From JAVBRU01 sp031547595 (GTDB taxonomy: Bacteria; Bacillota; Clostridia; Christensenellales; Aristaeellaceae), in contig JAVBRU010000025.1 of assembly GCA_031547595.1 (NCBI GenBank), forward strand, positions 1 through 35,132: DNA of 35,132 nucleotides. The letters are read 5' to 3'. Position 1 is the stretch's first letter; every line of letters starts with the position of its first letter. This document shows positions 1-7,657 of this stretch, piece after piece. The notes beneath the pieces are model-generated. The model was not told the DNA's origin. It did not search any database and worked only from the letters and a program-made list of their open reading frames with translations. A program made the position numbers and the translations under genes.

Positions 1-795
1 CGTGATCAGTATGCACAGGCCGTGCGGGTAGTGCATGATACGGCTTTCGGGCAGGCCGGGCACAGCTTTGCGCTGCTCTGGGCGCATGGGTGCCAGCAGG
101 ATCAGCTGCTGCCGCGCCGCCCGAAGCGACACCGTATAGCCCTCCACCTGCACATCGTGCGCTTCGCGCCCCATCTCAATGGCGGCGGCGGTGGTGCACG
201 TGCCGCCCAGCCCCACCAGGCGATCCTGCTGGGGGATGGCGTAGATCCTGTCCATGGCAGGCTGCAGGGCTGCCTTGGCCAGCTTCATGGCGGGTTCGAT
301 ATCCGCAAGACGGGCAATGGGCTGCATGCGAAGCAGCCGCGACGCGCCCATCTGTGCGCTGGCAGCCGCGGCAATCACGCCGCCGCTGCCACGGGTCAGC
401 TCGGTAGACCCGCCGCCAATGTCCATTACGGTGCAGGCGGCGCTTTGCGCCACAGCGGCAAATGCCAGCCGCGCTTCCTCCTCACCGCCAATCACCTGCA
501 ATATAAGCCCGGTTTGCGTTTGCAGTGCGGCGGCAAACACATCTGCATTGCACGCATCACGGGTGGCGCTGGTGGCCAGTAAGGCAACATCGGCAGCGCC
601 CAGAGAATGTGCTTTAAGCTGTAACTCGCGCACGGCGCGCACAGTGCTTTGGATGCTCTCAGCGCTCAGGCAGCCCTGATCGTCCAAACCAGAAAAAAGC
701 CGCGTTTCCACGCGGCCGCGATAAACAGGTTCTGCCCCGTGCACCACCAACAGGCGCGTGGAGTTGGAGCCGATGGCGATGGCGGCGCGCGTCAT
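1..795 (-). CDS. Ppx/GppA-family phosphatase, short form (3' end beyond window)
   Basis: The reading frame is open from an ATG at 795 to the left edge (265 codons, no stop), so the gene is partial only because the window ends. The translation has the family landmarks in order: an N-terminal IAIGSNSTRLLV phosphate-1-like motif, a TSATRDACN block, a GGEEEARLAF block, DIGGGSTEL near residue 125 and a late GLGGTCTT. These belong to the ASKHA-fold exopolyphosphatase / guanosine pentaphosphate phosphatase family, which hydrolyses polyphosphate or pppGpp. The missing tail should be short if this is the roughly 300-residue one-domain form common in Clostridia. The ATG overlaps the TGA of divIC by four bases, so it is the last visible gene of the yabP operon and probably translationally coupled. 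Substrate cannot be told from sequence. Confidence 0.9.
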   Translation of the reverse strand, partial: MTRAAIAIGSNSTRLLVVHGAEPVYRGRVETRLFSGLDDQGCLSAESIQSTVRAVRELQLKAHSLGAADVALLATSATRDACNADVFAAALQTQTGLILQVIGGEEEARLAFAAVAQSAACTVMDIGGGSTELTRGSGGVIAAAASAQMGASRLLRMQPIARLADIEPAMKLAKAALQPAMDRIYAIPQQDRLVGLGGTCTTAAAIEMGREAHDVQVEGYTVSLRAARQQLILLAPMRPEQRKAVPGLPESRIMHYPHGLCILIT

Positions 796-1127
796 AGCCC
801 CACCCCGTCCACAACGGCCACAAAATCATCATACAGCGCATCGGTGTTAGTAATCACATACCGGATTTCGCCGGGCAGCAGATAACCATACAGCGAGCGC
901 GCTTTTTCCATCACATAGGCATCGGTTTCGGACACCGCCAGCTCGTTTTGCATGGTGGTGCGGCGGGCTTGCTCCTCAATACGGCGAAGCTCCGCTTCTT
1001 TGAGGGTACTTTCCAGCGAGAGGCGATTGCTGTCGATCTGGTTGAGCCACACAAAACACACCGCCACTGCCGCCAGTGTCAGCACCATCACATTGAACAG
1101 CGAAACGCGCTTAGGCTTTTTTTGCAT
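792..1127 (-). CDS. divIC: Septum formation initiator DivIC/FtsB family
   Basis: A 111-residue bitopic membrane protein: a short basic N-terminus (MQKKPKR), one membrane helix at about residues 9-28, then a charged helical segment of about 45 residues with a coiled-coil look and a conserved-type tail around YGYLLPGEIRYVI. This is the layout of DivIC/FtsB, which with FtsL and DivIB recruits and regulates the septal peptidoglycan synthase. The frame extends upstream to 1289, but ATG 1127 has a GAGAGGAAG ribosome binding site and removes an implausible Arg-rich extension. The start lies 17 bases inside yabQ. The order yabP-yabQ-divIC is standard in spore-forming Firmicutes and supports the name. 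Confidence 0.9.
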   Translation of the reverse strand: MQKKPKRVSLFNVMVLTLAAVAVCFVWLNQIDSNRLSLESTLKEAELRRIEEQARRTTMQNELAVSETDAYVMEKARSLYGYLLPGEIRYVITNTDALYDDFVAVVDGVGL

Positions 1128-1488
1128 GCGTCTTCCTCTCCTTGCCGGGGGATGAAGACTTATTCGCCGTATGTTTTGCTTTCTCCTGCCGCACGCGCTT
1201 CGCAAGATATGTAAAAACGCGTCGAATACCCAGGGCGTAGACGGAAAGGCCGCACAGCAAGCCCAGGATCGCATACCAGCGCACTGCATTTTCGCCGCCC
1301 CGCATCAGCGCGAAGGCGCACAGCACCGCCACCAGCACATAGAACACCACGTCGATCAGCATCGTCAGCGCCCTGCCCGCGAAGTGCCGCGCGATGCCCA
1401 GCACATCATACAGCACACCCGCCGCCGCCCCCGCATACACCAGCATCAAAAACGTCAGCGCCTGGCCGCTGGTTTCAAAAAAGGTCAT
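1111..1488 (-). CDS. yabQ: Spore cortex biosynthesis protein YabQ
   Basis: A 125-residue membrane protein with three or four hydrophobic helices, the last ending near residue 90, followed by a Lys/Arg-rich cytoplasmic tail. It begins with a typical YabQ opening (FFETSGQALTFLMLVYAGAAAGVLYD). YabQ is needed for spore cortex formation and localises to the forespore membrane in B. subtilis. It is flanked by yabP, which it overlaps by four bases (ATGA), and divIC, which it overlaps by 17 bases, so all three are likely one transcript. Identification rests on both sequence and conserved order. Its presence indicates that the organism belongs to an endospore-forming lineage. Confidence 0.93.
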   Translation of the reverse strand: MTFFETSGQALTFLMLVYAGAAAGVLYDVLGIARHFAGRALTMLIDVVFYVLVAVLCAFALMRGGENAVRWYAILGLLCGLSVYALGIRRVFTYLAKRVRQEKAKHTANKSSSPGKERKTHAKKA

Positions 1489-1784
1489 GTGGCCGCCTTG
1501 CGCGCCCGGCGAAAGAATGTGCGCCGCGCCGTGCGGTCGGTATAAAACACGCTGTCTACGCGGCCTTCTACCGTCAGTTGGCCTTCTTCCAGCATCAGCC
1601 GTGTCACGTGCAGCCCTTCTCCGGCCAGTGTCAGTTCGCCGGAGTCTGTGGACAGCATCACCTGGGTTTCGTCAAAGGCCAGCACTTCGCTGACGCCGGT
1701 CAGCAGCGCTTTGTTGCGGTTTTCCATCTCCAGTGTGTGCGCGCGCGGCGCGCCCGTGCGGATGGGCAAATCTTTGTTCATCAT
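1485..1784 (-). CDS. yabP: Sporulation protein YabP (SafA/YqfC-like fold)
   Basis: A 99-residue protein with the YabP pattern: a HTLEMENRNKALLTGVSEV opening, then alternating beta strands (FDETQVMLSTDSGELTLAGEGLHV) and a closing EGRVDSVFYTD. YabP is a mother-cell sporulation protein, probably spore-coat associated and under sigma-E in Bacillus. I place the start at ATG 1784 because GGAGGTG lies six bases upstream (1791-1797); a second ATG follows at 1781. A longer frame to a TTG at 1841 has no ribosome binding site and adds sequence atypical of the family. The S4-domain RNA-binding gene that often precedes yabP is absent; instead there is a divergent gene. A basic C-terminal tail (RRTFFRRARKAAT) follows the conserved core. 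Confidence 0.92.
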   Translation of the reverse strand: MMNKDLPIRTGAPRAHTLEMENRNKALLTGVSEVLAFDETQVMLSTDSGELTLAGEGLHVTRLMLEEGQLTVEGRVDSVFYTDRTARRTFFRRARKAAT

Positions 1785-1807
1785 CCGTTCCACCTCCACT
1801 CGCAAGT

Positions 1808-1836
1808 ATTCTATGAAGGATTGGCGCGGCTTATGT
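1808..1836 (-). promoter_or_regulatory. Possible sigma-E-type promoter of the yabP operon
   Basis: Read on the minus strand, CATAGAAT (1808-1815) matches seven of eight positions of the sigma-E -10 consensus CATACAHT. A weaker -35-like ACATAAG (1830-1836) lies 14 bases upstream, the spacing typical of sigma-E. The start point would fall just before the yabP ribosome binding site. The -35 match is only partial. Confidence 0.4.
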
Positions 1837-1898
1837 TTCAAACCACAATATATCGTGTATCATCCAGGCACAGCAACCAATTGAGGGAGGCGACGAAA

Positions 1899-2171
1899 AT
1901 GAGCTGTAAGGTGAATGTTGTGGGCGGCAGCCTGCCGCGCACGGAGATCGAGGCGTATGTGCAGCGCGCTGCGCATAAGTACGGCAAGGAGCCGGACGGG
2001 ATGGATATTATGGTGGATGGCGATTTTGTGGAGCTGACCTACGATTTTGGCGATATGCCCTTTCAGCGGATTCGCAGGATCACGGGGTATCTGGTGGGCA
2101 CGCTGGACAGGTTCAACAATGCAAAACGAGCCGAGGAGAATGAACGGGTGAAGCACAGCGTAGCCGGATAA
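1899..2171 (+). CDS. Small protein resembling the anaerobic ribonucleotide reductase (NrdD) tail
   Basis: A 90-residue protein starting at ATG 1899 with GGGAGG at 1885-1890; longer frames to the left are not supported by a ribosome binding site. The C-terminal third (RITGYLVGTLDRFNNAKRAE followed by ENERVKH) matches the tail found in clostridial anaerobic ribonucleoside-triphosphate reductases, and stand-alone small proteins of this kind are usually annotated under that name. It has no glycyl-radical motif and none of the Cys pairs of the NrdD zinc ribbon (one Cys, residue 3), so it cannot be the reductase itself. The N-terminal part (residues 1-60) is of unknown fold. It is transcribed alone, divergently from yabP, and is followed by a terminator-like hairpin beyond a palindromic element. 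Role unknown. Confidence 0.75.
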   Translation: MSCKVNVVGGSLPRTEIEAYVQRAAHKYGKEPDGMDIMVDGDFVELTYDFGDMPFQRIRRITGYLVGTLDRFNNAKRAEENERVKHSVAG

Positions 2172-2192
2172 ATTGTGTTTGTTGCCATAGCA

Positions 2193-2354
2193 TAGAGCAA
2201 TTTCATCAACCGTAGCGGGCATCATTGCGGCTCTTTTGCCGCCTCGCGTCGCTTCGTACGTTTAGCGTAGCGCTGCTACGCTGCACTTCCTCAGCTTAGC
2301 GAGGCGACAAAATCTCTCGCAAATCTACCCGCTACGTTTTCGAAATTTGCTCTA
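2193..2354. repeat. Long imperfect palindrome (MITE-like), element A
   Basis: The ends read TAGAGCAA-TTTC and GAAATTTGCTCTA, and the arms continue as an imperfect inverted repeat of about 55 bases each (CGTAGCGGG pairs with CCCGCTACG, GCCTCGC with GCGAGGC). The loop contains a near-perfect palindrome, AGCGTAGC-GCT-GCTACGCT (2264-2282). There is no open frame with a credible start. The size and plan are shared by two other elements in the window (2473-2651 and 16606-16771), so it is probably a non-autonomous mobile or repetitive element. No transposase is nearby and no clear target duplication was seen. Confidence 0.7.
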
Positions 2355-2367
2355 ATATTATGGGGGT

Positions 2368-2436
2368 GCAGGGATCACTGATCCCTGCCGAGGGGGTTCG
2401 GGGGGCGAGTAGCCCACCGCGTATCCCCCTCTTTTT
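2368..2436 (+). terminator. Terminator-like double hairpin containing a GC-rich repeat
   Basis: A perfect hairpin GCAGGGATCA-C-TGATCCCTGC (2368-2388) is followed by a second stem, GAGGGGG (2390-2396) pairing with CCCCCTC (2425-2431), and then TTTTT. This would terminate transcription of the gene ending at 2171. The segment within the second stem, about 2391-2429, recurs in inverted orientation at about 19737-19780. Confidence 0.6.
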
Positions 2437-2472
2437 ATTTGACAAACCCTCTCAAAACACGTACAATTGCAA

Positions 2473-2651
2473 CTGGTGGTTTATCTGTAGCTAAGTAACC
2501 ACTGATTTATTCGGGCATTATGCTTGGCGGCGTCTTTTGCCCGTGCACTGCGTCAGAAAAGCTCGAAATAGCGATGCTATTCCATCGCTTTCCTTCCTTG
2601 TGCACAGCCAAAACCTCACTCGCCATTCATAAACCCTCATTAAACCACTGG
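2473..2651. repeat. Long imperfect palindrome (MITE-like), element B
   Basis: The outer segments CTGGTGGTTTA and TAAACCACTGG, and the inner TTTTGCCCGTGCAC (about 2535-2548) and GTGCACAGCCAAAA (about 2600-2613), pair imperfectly around a central AATAGC-GAT-GCTATT (2567-2581). The arms are less conserved than in elements A and C. The right end abuts the ribosome binding site of the DUF2232 gene, so the element occupies its 5' region. An in-frame ATG at 2520 inside the element is not the start of that gene. Confidence 0.5.
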
Positions 2652-2669
2652 CTACCTAAAGGAGTATGT

Positions 2670-3779
2670 ATGCGGGATCTTCCATTGATACGTTCTGTGC
2701 GCAGCGCGGTGGTGTTTTCTTTGGCCATCGTGGTGCCGCTTGTGATATTGGCTACGGACGCCGTGGCGGCGATCTATACTGCCATGCTGGCGTATGCCAT
2801 TTTGCCCTGCGTGCTGTGCATCACGTGCCTGTATGCCGGGGTGCTGCCCATGCTGGTGGGCTATGGCGGGGCGATGCTGGCGCTGCACATCGGCTTTGGC
2901 TGGCAGGGCGCGCTGCTGGGCGGGTTGTATCTGTTTATCTTCATGGCGGCGTTTGTGGCTGTGATGGCCAAGGGCGTGCGCTTCTGGCACGCGGTGGGCG
3001 TGATGGTGGGCGCGCATGTGGCGGCGCAGCTGATGGTTTTTCTGGTGCTGCAAAGCTGGGCGGGCGGCCAATTATACAGCGAGGCCGCGCGCATCGTGAC
3101 GGAATACCTGCGTGGCTCCGAAATCGGCGATATGATACTGGTGATGCTGCATCAGTATGGGCTGGTCCAGGTAGCGCAGGAGTTTGTGGAGCAGCCCGGC
3201 TCGGCGCAGGTGGTGAACGGCGTGTATGTGCTGTCCGAAGCGCTCAGGAGCGACCTGCTATTGGCAGTGGAACTGCGGGTAGAGGAGTTTGTAAAAGCAT
3301 TTTTCACAGGCTCCATCGTATCCCACAGCGTCATCAGCGGTACCTTCAGCGTGGCGCTGCCGCTGTACTTTGGAAACGTCGCACAGCAGCGCAGGGAGTA
3401 TCTGCACCCGGATATAGCGCATGCGGCCTTGCCGGCTGTGGAAATGCCGCCGCTGGAGAAGTGGTTTTTGCCGCGCGGCATGGGGCTGAAGGTAGGGATA
3501 TTGTTCGTCGGCCAGCTGGTTGCGATGTTTACAACCAACGACGCGCTTGTGACGGCAGGGCTGATGATGTACTCGGCATTTCAGGCAATCTACATGATAC
3601 AGGGCATGGCGCTGATCAACTTTATGCAAAAAAAGCGCGATTCCAAGCCCGGCTGGCGAAAGGCCACATTGATCCTCTTGTACGCATTTTTGCCCACGGC
3701 GCTGGTATTGCTGGGCGTGTTTGACCAGATCGCCAATGTGCGCGGCCTGCGTCCGCCACGGCAAGCGCCCGCCGAATAA
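2670..3779 (+). CDS. DUF2232 (YybS-like) multi-pass membrane protein
   Basis: A 369-residue integral membrane protein with about four or five hydrophobic helices in residues 12-135, a soluble loop of about 100 residues (150-240) and further helices in 210-350. The helical pattern and its place just before rplI-dnaB match YybS (DUF2232) of B. subtilis, a family predicted to be an S-component-like or YybS membrane protein of unknown substrate. I start it at ATG 2670, six bases after AAAGGAG; the frame continues upstream to 2520 only through palindromic element B, giving a Cys/Pro-rich extension that is not membrane-like. In many Firmicutes gdpP lies between this gene and rplI; here only 31 bases separate them. 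Function unknown. Confidence 0.8.
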   Translation: MRDLPLIRSVRSAVVFSLAIVVPLVILATDAVAAIYTAMLAYAILPCVLCITCLYAGVLPMLVGYGGAMLALHIGFGWQGALLGGLYLFIFMAAFVAVMAKGVRFWHAVGVMVGAHVAAQLMVFLVLQSWAGGQLYSEAARIVTEYLRGSEIGDMILVMLHQYGLVQVAQEFVEQPGSAQVVNGVYVLSEALRSDLLLAVELRVEEFVKAFFTGSIVSHSVISGTFSVALPLYFGNVAQQRREYLHPDIAHAALPAVEMPPLEKWFLPRGMGLKVGILFVGQLVAMFTTNDALVTAGLMMYSAFQAIYMIQGMALINFMQKKRDSKPGWRKATLILLYAFLPTALVLLGVFDQIANVRGLRPPRQAPAE

Positions 3780-3810
3780 TGTTTTTGATTTTACTGAGGG
3801 AGGTTATATT

Positions 3811-4263
3811 ATGAAAGTTATTTTGCTGCAGGACATCCCGGGCACCGGGAAAAAGAACGACATCGTGAATGTCAGCGACGGCTACGCGCGCAACTTCCTC
3901 TTCCCGCGAAAGGCGGCCATGGAGGCCACCGAAGGCGCGGCCAAGGAGATCGAGCGCAAGCAGGCTGCCGAGCGCCAGCGCGAGAAGGAACGCCGCGATG
4001 CCGCACAGAAAAAAGCCGCGTCCATGCAGGGCAAGGTGATCACCGTGATCGCCAAATGCGGCGAGAAGGGCCGCCTTTATGGCAGCGTGACGGGGCAGGA
4101 AATTGCCGATTCGCTGAAAAAACAGCACGGCATTGAGGTAGACAAGCGCAAGATTGAGCTGCCCGAGCCCATCCGCACCGTGGGTGAAACCCAGGTGGTG
4201 GTCAAGATTTATCCCGAAATCTCCTGCAAAATGACCGTGAAGGTCACAGGCGGCGAAGCATAA
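3811..4263 (+). CDS. rplI: 50S ribosomal protein L9
   Basis: 150 residues. The N-terminal domain opens MKVILLQDIPGTGKKNDIVNV followed by the L9 signature GYARNFLFPRKAA, then a long charged connecting helix rich in Lys/Arg/Glu/Gln (about residues 40-75) and the C-terminal rRNA-binding domain (GRLYGSVTGQEIADSL). L9 binds 23S rRNA helix 76 at the base of the L1 stalk and helps frame maintenance. The ribosome binding site is GGGAGG. The stop precedes the dnaB start by one base, so the two are co-translated, as in many bacteria. Confidence 0.98.
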   Translation: MKVILLQDIPGTGKKNDIVNVSDGYARNFLFPRKAAMEATEGAAKEIERKQAAERQREKERRDAAQKKAASMQGKVITVIAKCGEKGRLYGSVTGQEIADSLKKQHGIEVDKRKIELPEPIRTVGETQVVVKIYPEISCKMTVKVTGGEA

Positions 4264-4264
4264 T

Positions 4265-5617
4265 ATGTCCGAGCATTCCGCGCCGCTCACCGCCATTCCC
4301 CCGCACAGCACCGAAGCCGAGCGCTCGGTGCTGGGTGCTATGCTGCAAGATGCGGCCGCCGTGGCGGTGGCATCCGAAATGCTGGCGGAGGATGATTTTT
4401 ATAGCCCGCAGCACCAGGCAATCTATCAGGGCATGATGGCGCTGATACGCCTTGGCATGGTGGTGGACCTTGTGACGCTGGATGCCGAACTTGCCCGTGC
4501 GGGCACGCTGCAGGGCATTGGCGGCACGGAATACCTGATCGCGCTCACACAGTTTGTGCCCACCACCGCCAACGTGCGCTATTACATCCGCATCGTGCAG
4601 GAGAAATCCACCTTGCGAAGGCTGATCCGCGCGGCGAACGAAATTTCCCGCTCGGCCTATGCCCAGCAGGACGAGCTGCCGATGATCCTGGGCGCCGCCG
4701 AAAAAGCCATTTTTGATATCGTGATGCGCCGGGACGGCGGGGACGCTTTGCAGCACATCCGCGATGTGCTTTTGCGCGCGTATTCTCAGATTGAAGAGCT
4801 GTCCCGTCTCAAGGGCGGCGTGTCCGGCGTATCAACGGGCTTTACGGAGCTGGACGAGCTATTGACCGGTCTGCACGGGGGCGAGCTGATTTTGATCGGC
4901 GCGCGCCCGTCCATGGGCAAAACCAGCTTTGCCATCAACATCACCTGCAACGCCGCGCGCAGGAACAGCAAGATCGCCTTTTTCTCGCTGGAAATGCCTC
5001 GCGAGCAGATCGCCATGCGCATGCTGTGCGGCGATGCCAGGGTGGATATGCAGCGCGTGCGCAAAGGCACCCTGCGCGATGAGGAATGGCTGAAGCTGGC
5101 GCAGACGGTGGGGCCGATGTCTGCCACCGGCGTATATATTGACGATACCTCGGGCCTCAACCCCTCGCAGCTGCGCAGCCGCTGCCGCCGCCTGATGATG
5201 GATAAAGGGCTGGATTTGATCGTGATCGACTATTTGCAGCTGATGTCCAGCGATGGCAAATCAGAGAACCGCCAGCTGGAAGTCAGCGAAATCAGCCGCC
5301 GGCTGAAGGCCATCGCACTGGAGCTGCGGGTGCCGCTGATCGCCTGCGCCCAGCTGTCCCGCGCCAACACGCAGCGCGCCGTCAAAAAGCCTATGCTGAG
5401 TGACCTTCGTGACTCCGGCTCTATCGAGCAGGACGCTGACGTAGTCATGTTTTTGCACCGCGAAAGCTATTATGATGATACCATCGAAGAAAAGAACGTG
5501 GCCGAGGTCATTTTAGCCAAGCAGAGAAACGGCCCCTTGGGCACCGTCAATCTGTCCTGGCTCAGCGAATATACGCTGTTTGACAACATGCCTCAAGGCT
5601 ATAATAACAACAATTAA
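4265..5617 (+). CDS. dnaB: Replicative DNA helicase DnaB (B. subtilis DnaC)
   Basis: 450 residues. The N-terminal DnaB domain (residues 10-110, with PPHSTEAERSVLGAML) is followed by a linker and the RecA-like ATPase. Walker A is GARPSMGKT at 212-220; Walker B is DLIVIDYLQLM; the SDLRDSGSIEQDADVVMFLHRE block carries the arginine-finger and DNA-binding loop region. It forms the hexamer that unwinds the replication fork and recruits primase. ATG 4265 directly follows the rplI stop and has no strong ribosome binding site of its own, which suggests translational coupling. The length is normal and no intein is present. Confidence 0.98.
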   Translation: MSEHSAPLTAIPPHSTEAERSVLGAMLQDAAAVAVASEMLAEDDFYSPQHQAIYQGMMALIRLGMVVDLVTLDAELARAGTLQGIGGTEYLIALTQFVPTTANVRYYIRIVQEKSTLRRLIRAANEISRSAYAQQDELPMILGAAEKAIFDIVMRRDGGDALQHIRDVLLRAYSQIEELSRLKGGVSGVSTGFTELDELLTGLHGGELILIGARPSMGKTSFAINITCNAARRNSKIAFFSLEMPREQIAMRMLCGDARVDMQRVRKGTLRDEEWLKLAQTVGPMSATGVYIDDTSGLNPSQLRSRCRRLMMDKGLDLIVIDYLQLMSSDGKSENRQLEVSEISRRLKAIALELRVPLIACAQLSRANTQRAVKKPMLSDLRDSGSIEQDADVVMFLHRESYYDDTIEEKNVAEVILAKQRNGPLGTVNLSWLSEYTLFDNMPQGYNNNN

Positions 5618-5626
5618 GGAGAGCTT

Positions 5627-6679
5627 ATGCCACAGCCGAGTATCATGGCCCTGGAGAAAGACGCAAAATTTGAGGGGTATCTGCTGGTGCGCACGGCCGA
5701 CCAGCGCACATCCAGTAATGGCTCCAAATATTTGGATATGACGCTGTGTGACAAAACGGGCGACATCAACTCCAAGATGTGGGACGGCACGGTGCCTCCG
5801 CCAAAGAGCGGCGGCATCGTTAAAATCCGGGGCACGGTGCAGGAATATAACGGAAGAATGCAGATGCGCGTGGAGAAACTGCGCGAAGCATCGCCCCAGG
5901 ACGACATAGACATTGCCCAACTGATGCCCTGCGCACCGGAATCGCCCAAGGCCATGCTGGCCGAAATACACCAGACTATAGACGCTATGCAAACCCCGCC
6001 GCTGCAGGGCATTTTGCGGGAGCTGTTAAAGCTGACGGGCGATGTGCTCAGCTACTTCCCGGCAGCGCAGCGGCTGCACCATGCAGAGCGCAGCGGCCTA
6101 TTGCACCACACCACCTCCATGCTGCGCAGCGCCAAGGCGCTGCTGCCGCTGTACCCTTTCCTGGATGCGGATTTGCTGCTGGCGGGCGTGATTGCCCATG
6201 ACCTGAGCAAGACCACCGAGCTTGTGAGCGACGAGGCCGGCAATGTGAGCGATTATTCCACCCAGGGGCTGTTGCTGGGGCATTTGGTGACCGGTGTTGC
6301 GCAAATCCAGGAGGCTGCGCGCCGCGCAGAGGTGATGGGCGAGTATGTGCTTTTGATGCAGCATATGGTGATCAGCCACCACGGCGAGGCCGAATATGGC
6401 AGCCCCCGGCCGCCGATGTTCCCCGAAGCCGTGATGTTGCACATGCTGGACGACATGGACGCCAAGATGAACGAGATGGAAAGCGTGGTGCGCCGCACAC
6501 CGATTGGCGCATTCAGCGAAAAAATCTGGTCGCTCGACCGCCGGGTGTATCACCCCCGCTATGAAAAGGAAATGAACGCCGCTGCGGAGGCTGCTTCTGT
6601 GGATGCAGAGGAAGAAAAAGTAGTGGTGAAGGTGCGGTCCAGCGCGGACGCGCAAAAAGCATATGAAGGATTACTCTAA
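5627..6679 (+). CDS. yhaM: 3'-5' exoribonuclease YhaM family (OB fold plus HD domain)
   Basis: 350 residues. An N-terminal OB-fold nucleic-acid-binding domain (about 10-95, with FEGYLLVRTADQRTSSNGSKYLDMTL and VKIRGTVQEYNGRMQMRVEKL) precedes an HD metal-dependent domain: the first His pair in GLLHHTTSML, then the HD pair in VIAHDLSK, then MVISHHGEAEYGSP. This is the architecture of YhaM/CBF1, a 3'-to-5' exonuclease acting on RNA and single-stranded DNA. It starts nine bases after dnaB with AAGGAG and is probably the last gene of that operon. The C-terminal 30 residues are charged and not conserved in the family. Confidence 0.92.
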   Translation: MPQPSIMALEKDAKFEGYLLVRTADQRTSSNGSKYLDMTLCDKTGDINSKMWDGTVPPPKSGGIVKIRGTVQEYNGRMQMRVEKLREASPQDDIDIAQLMPCAPESPKAMLAEIHQTIDAMQTPPLQGILRELLKLTGDVLSYFPAAQRLHHAERSGLLHHTTSMLRSAKALLPLYPFLDADLLLAGVIAHDLSKTTELVSDEAGNVSDYSTQGLLLGHLVTGVAQIQEAARRAEVMGEYVLLMQHMVISHHGEAEYGSPRPPMFPEAVMLHMLDDMDAKMNEMESVVRRTPIGAFSEKIWSLDRRVYHPRYEKEMNAAAEAASVDAEEEKVVVKVRSSADAQKAYEGLL

Positions 6680-6693
6680 ATTGTTATAAGTAC

Positions 6694-6722
6694 TTGACGA
6701 AAGATTAAATAATTGTTACAAT
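6694..6722 (+). promoter_or_regulatory. Sigma-A promoter of the lipoprotein gene
   Basis: TTGACG (6694-6699) and TACAAT (6717-6722) are separated by 17 bases. They lie in an AT-rich gap after yhaM, and would give a leader of about 80 bases before the gene at 6811. Confidence 0.75.
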
Positions 6723-6810
6723 ATCATCAACACGCAACAAGGGCGTGGGCAAAACCGTCTAAATCGATGAGAGATAGAATGTAATTCGTCCAAGGGGAGG
6801 ATGACCCAAT

Positions 6811-7602
6811 ATGAAGAGATGGTTATCTGTGGTGCTGATGCTGGTGTTGGTGCTGATGTTGACGGCCTGCGCCCCAAAGAAAGAGTATGAAGATGCCGGG
6901 GATGGCACGACTCCTACGCAGAAATCACCGATGGATCCGGTTGACGAGCCCACGGACGCTGGCAATGACGACAACTATATGGGTTATGACCCCGCGGCTG
7001 AAGAAGAAACCAGCAACAATTTAGCCGGCGGCACGTACGACCAGTATGGCCAGGTGAAGTATGTAGGTGCCACGCCCATCCCGCTGGAGCCGCTGGACAA
7101 GCCCACCGCTACGCCCCGGCCTACACTGGCGTTTAACTATGGTGCCATCACGGCCGAGAATCTGGGGCTTACCTTTGAAGGCCCCATTGACTGGATTTCC
7201 AACAGCGCTGCCAGCGATGCCTTTGTGCTGACCGAGAACCGGCAGCTTGACGGCGTCACCGCGCAGTTGTCCTTGCGGCTGGTCAATGTGTCCTCCACCT
7301 ATAAAGAGGCGGATATCAAGACGGACATCGCCAGCATGCTGGCCGAGGTTGGCAAGGAATACGATTCCTGGACGGTGGCAGACCTCAACAGCCGCAAGCT
7401 CTTGGACAAACCAGGCTATTATACCGACTATCGCGGCGAGAAAAAAGACGGCCTCAACACCATCATTGTGCGCGGCCGCGTGCATATCGTGCTGCTGGAT
7501 GGCAACAAAACGCTGGTGCTGCACATGTACCACCCCGGCTGGTATAACACCGATTATCTGAAGATTTATACCAAGCTGCGCGACACCCTCAAGACCCTGT
7601 AA
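6811..7602 (+). CDS. Lipoprotein of unknown function
   Basis: 263 residues. A signal peptide with a clear lipobox (LTAC, Cys20) predicts a membrane-anchored extracellular lipoprotein. Residues 21-105 are acidic, Asp/Thr/Pro/Gly-rich and probably a flexible spacer ending in a TPRPT segment. Residues 106-263 form one compact domain of mixed alpha/beta character (ENLGLTFEGPIDWISNSAASDAFVLTE at its start and a DYLKIYTKLRDTLKTL helix at the end), which resembles a small ligand-binding or PsbP/LpqN-type fold, but I cannot assign it. It has its own promoter and is followed by a strong terminator, so it is monocistronic or nearly so. The ribosome binding site is AGGGGAGG. Confidence 0.85.
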   Translation: MKRWLSVVLMLVLVLMLTACAPKKEYEDAGDGTTPTQKSPMDPVDEPTDAGNDDNYMGYDPAAEEETSNNLAGGTYDQYGQVKYVGATPIPLEPLDKPTATPRPTLAFNYGAITAENLGLTFEGPIDWISNSAASDAFVLTENRQLDGVTAQLSLRLVNVSSTYKEADIKTDIASMLAEVGKEYDSWTVADLNSRKLLDKPGYYTDYRGEKKDGLNTIIVRGRVHIVLLDGNKTLVLHMYHPGWYNTDYLKIYTKLRDTLKTL

Positions 7603-7616
7603 AAATCCGGTTCAGC

Positions 7617-7644
7617 ACCCGCCCTTTGTCGGGGCGGGTTTTTT
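7617..7644 (+). terminator. Rho-independent terminator after the lipoprotein gene
   Basis: ACCCGCCC (7617-7624) pairs with GGGCGGGT (7632-7639) around a seven-base loop and is followed by a run of T to 7644. It ends only 13 bases before the next start codon, so the downstream gene may depend on read-through or an unseen promoter. Confidence 0.9.
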
Positions 7645-7657
7645 AATGAGGTACAGC

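Noticed and set aside
1785..1841. N-terminal extension of YabP from a TTG
   Set aside because: No ribosome binding site, and the internal ATG at 1784 has a strong one.
2666..3724. Overlapping 352-codon frame in the DUF2232 gene
   Set aside because: Starts four bases before the real ATG, with Cys/Arg/Gly-rich translation; the other frame gives a proper membrane protein.
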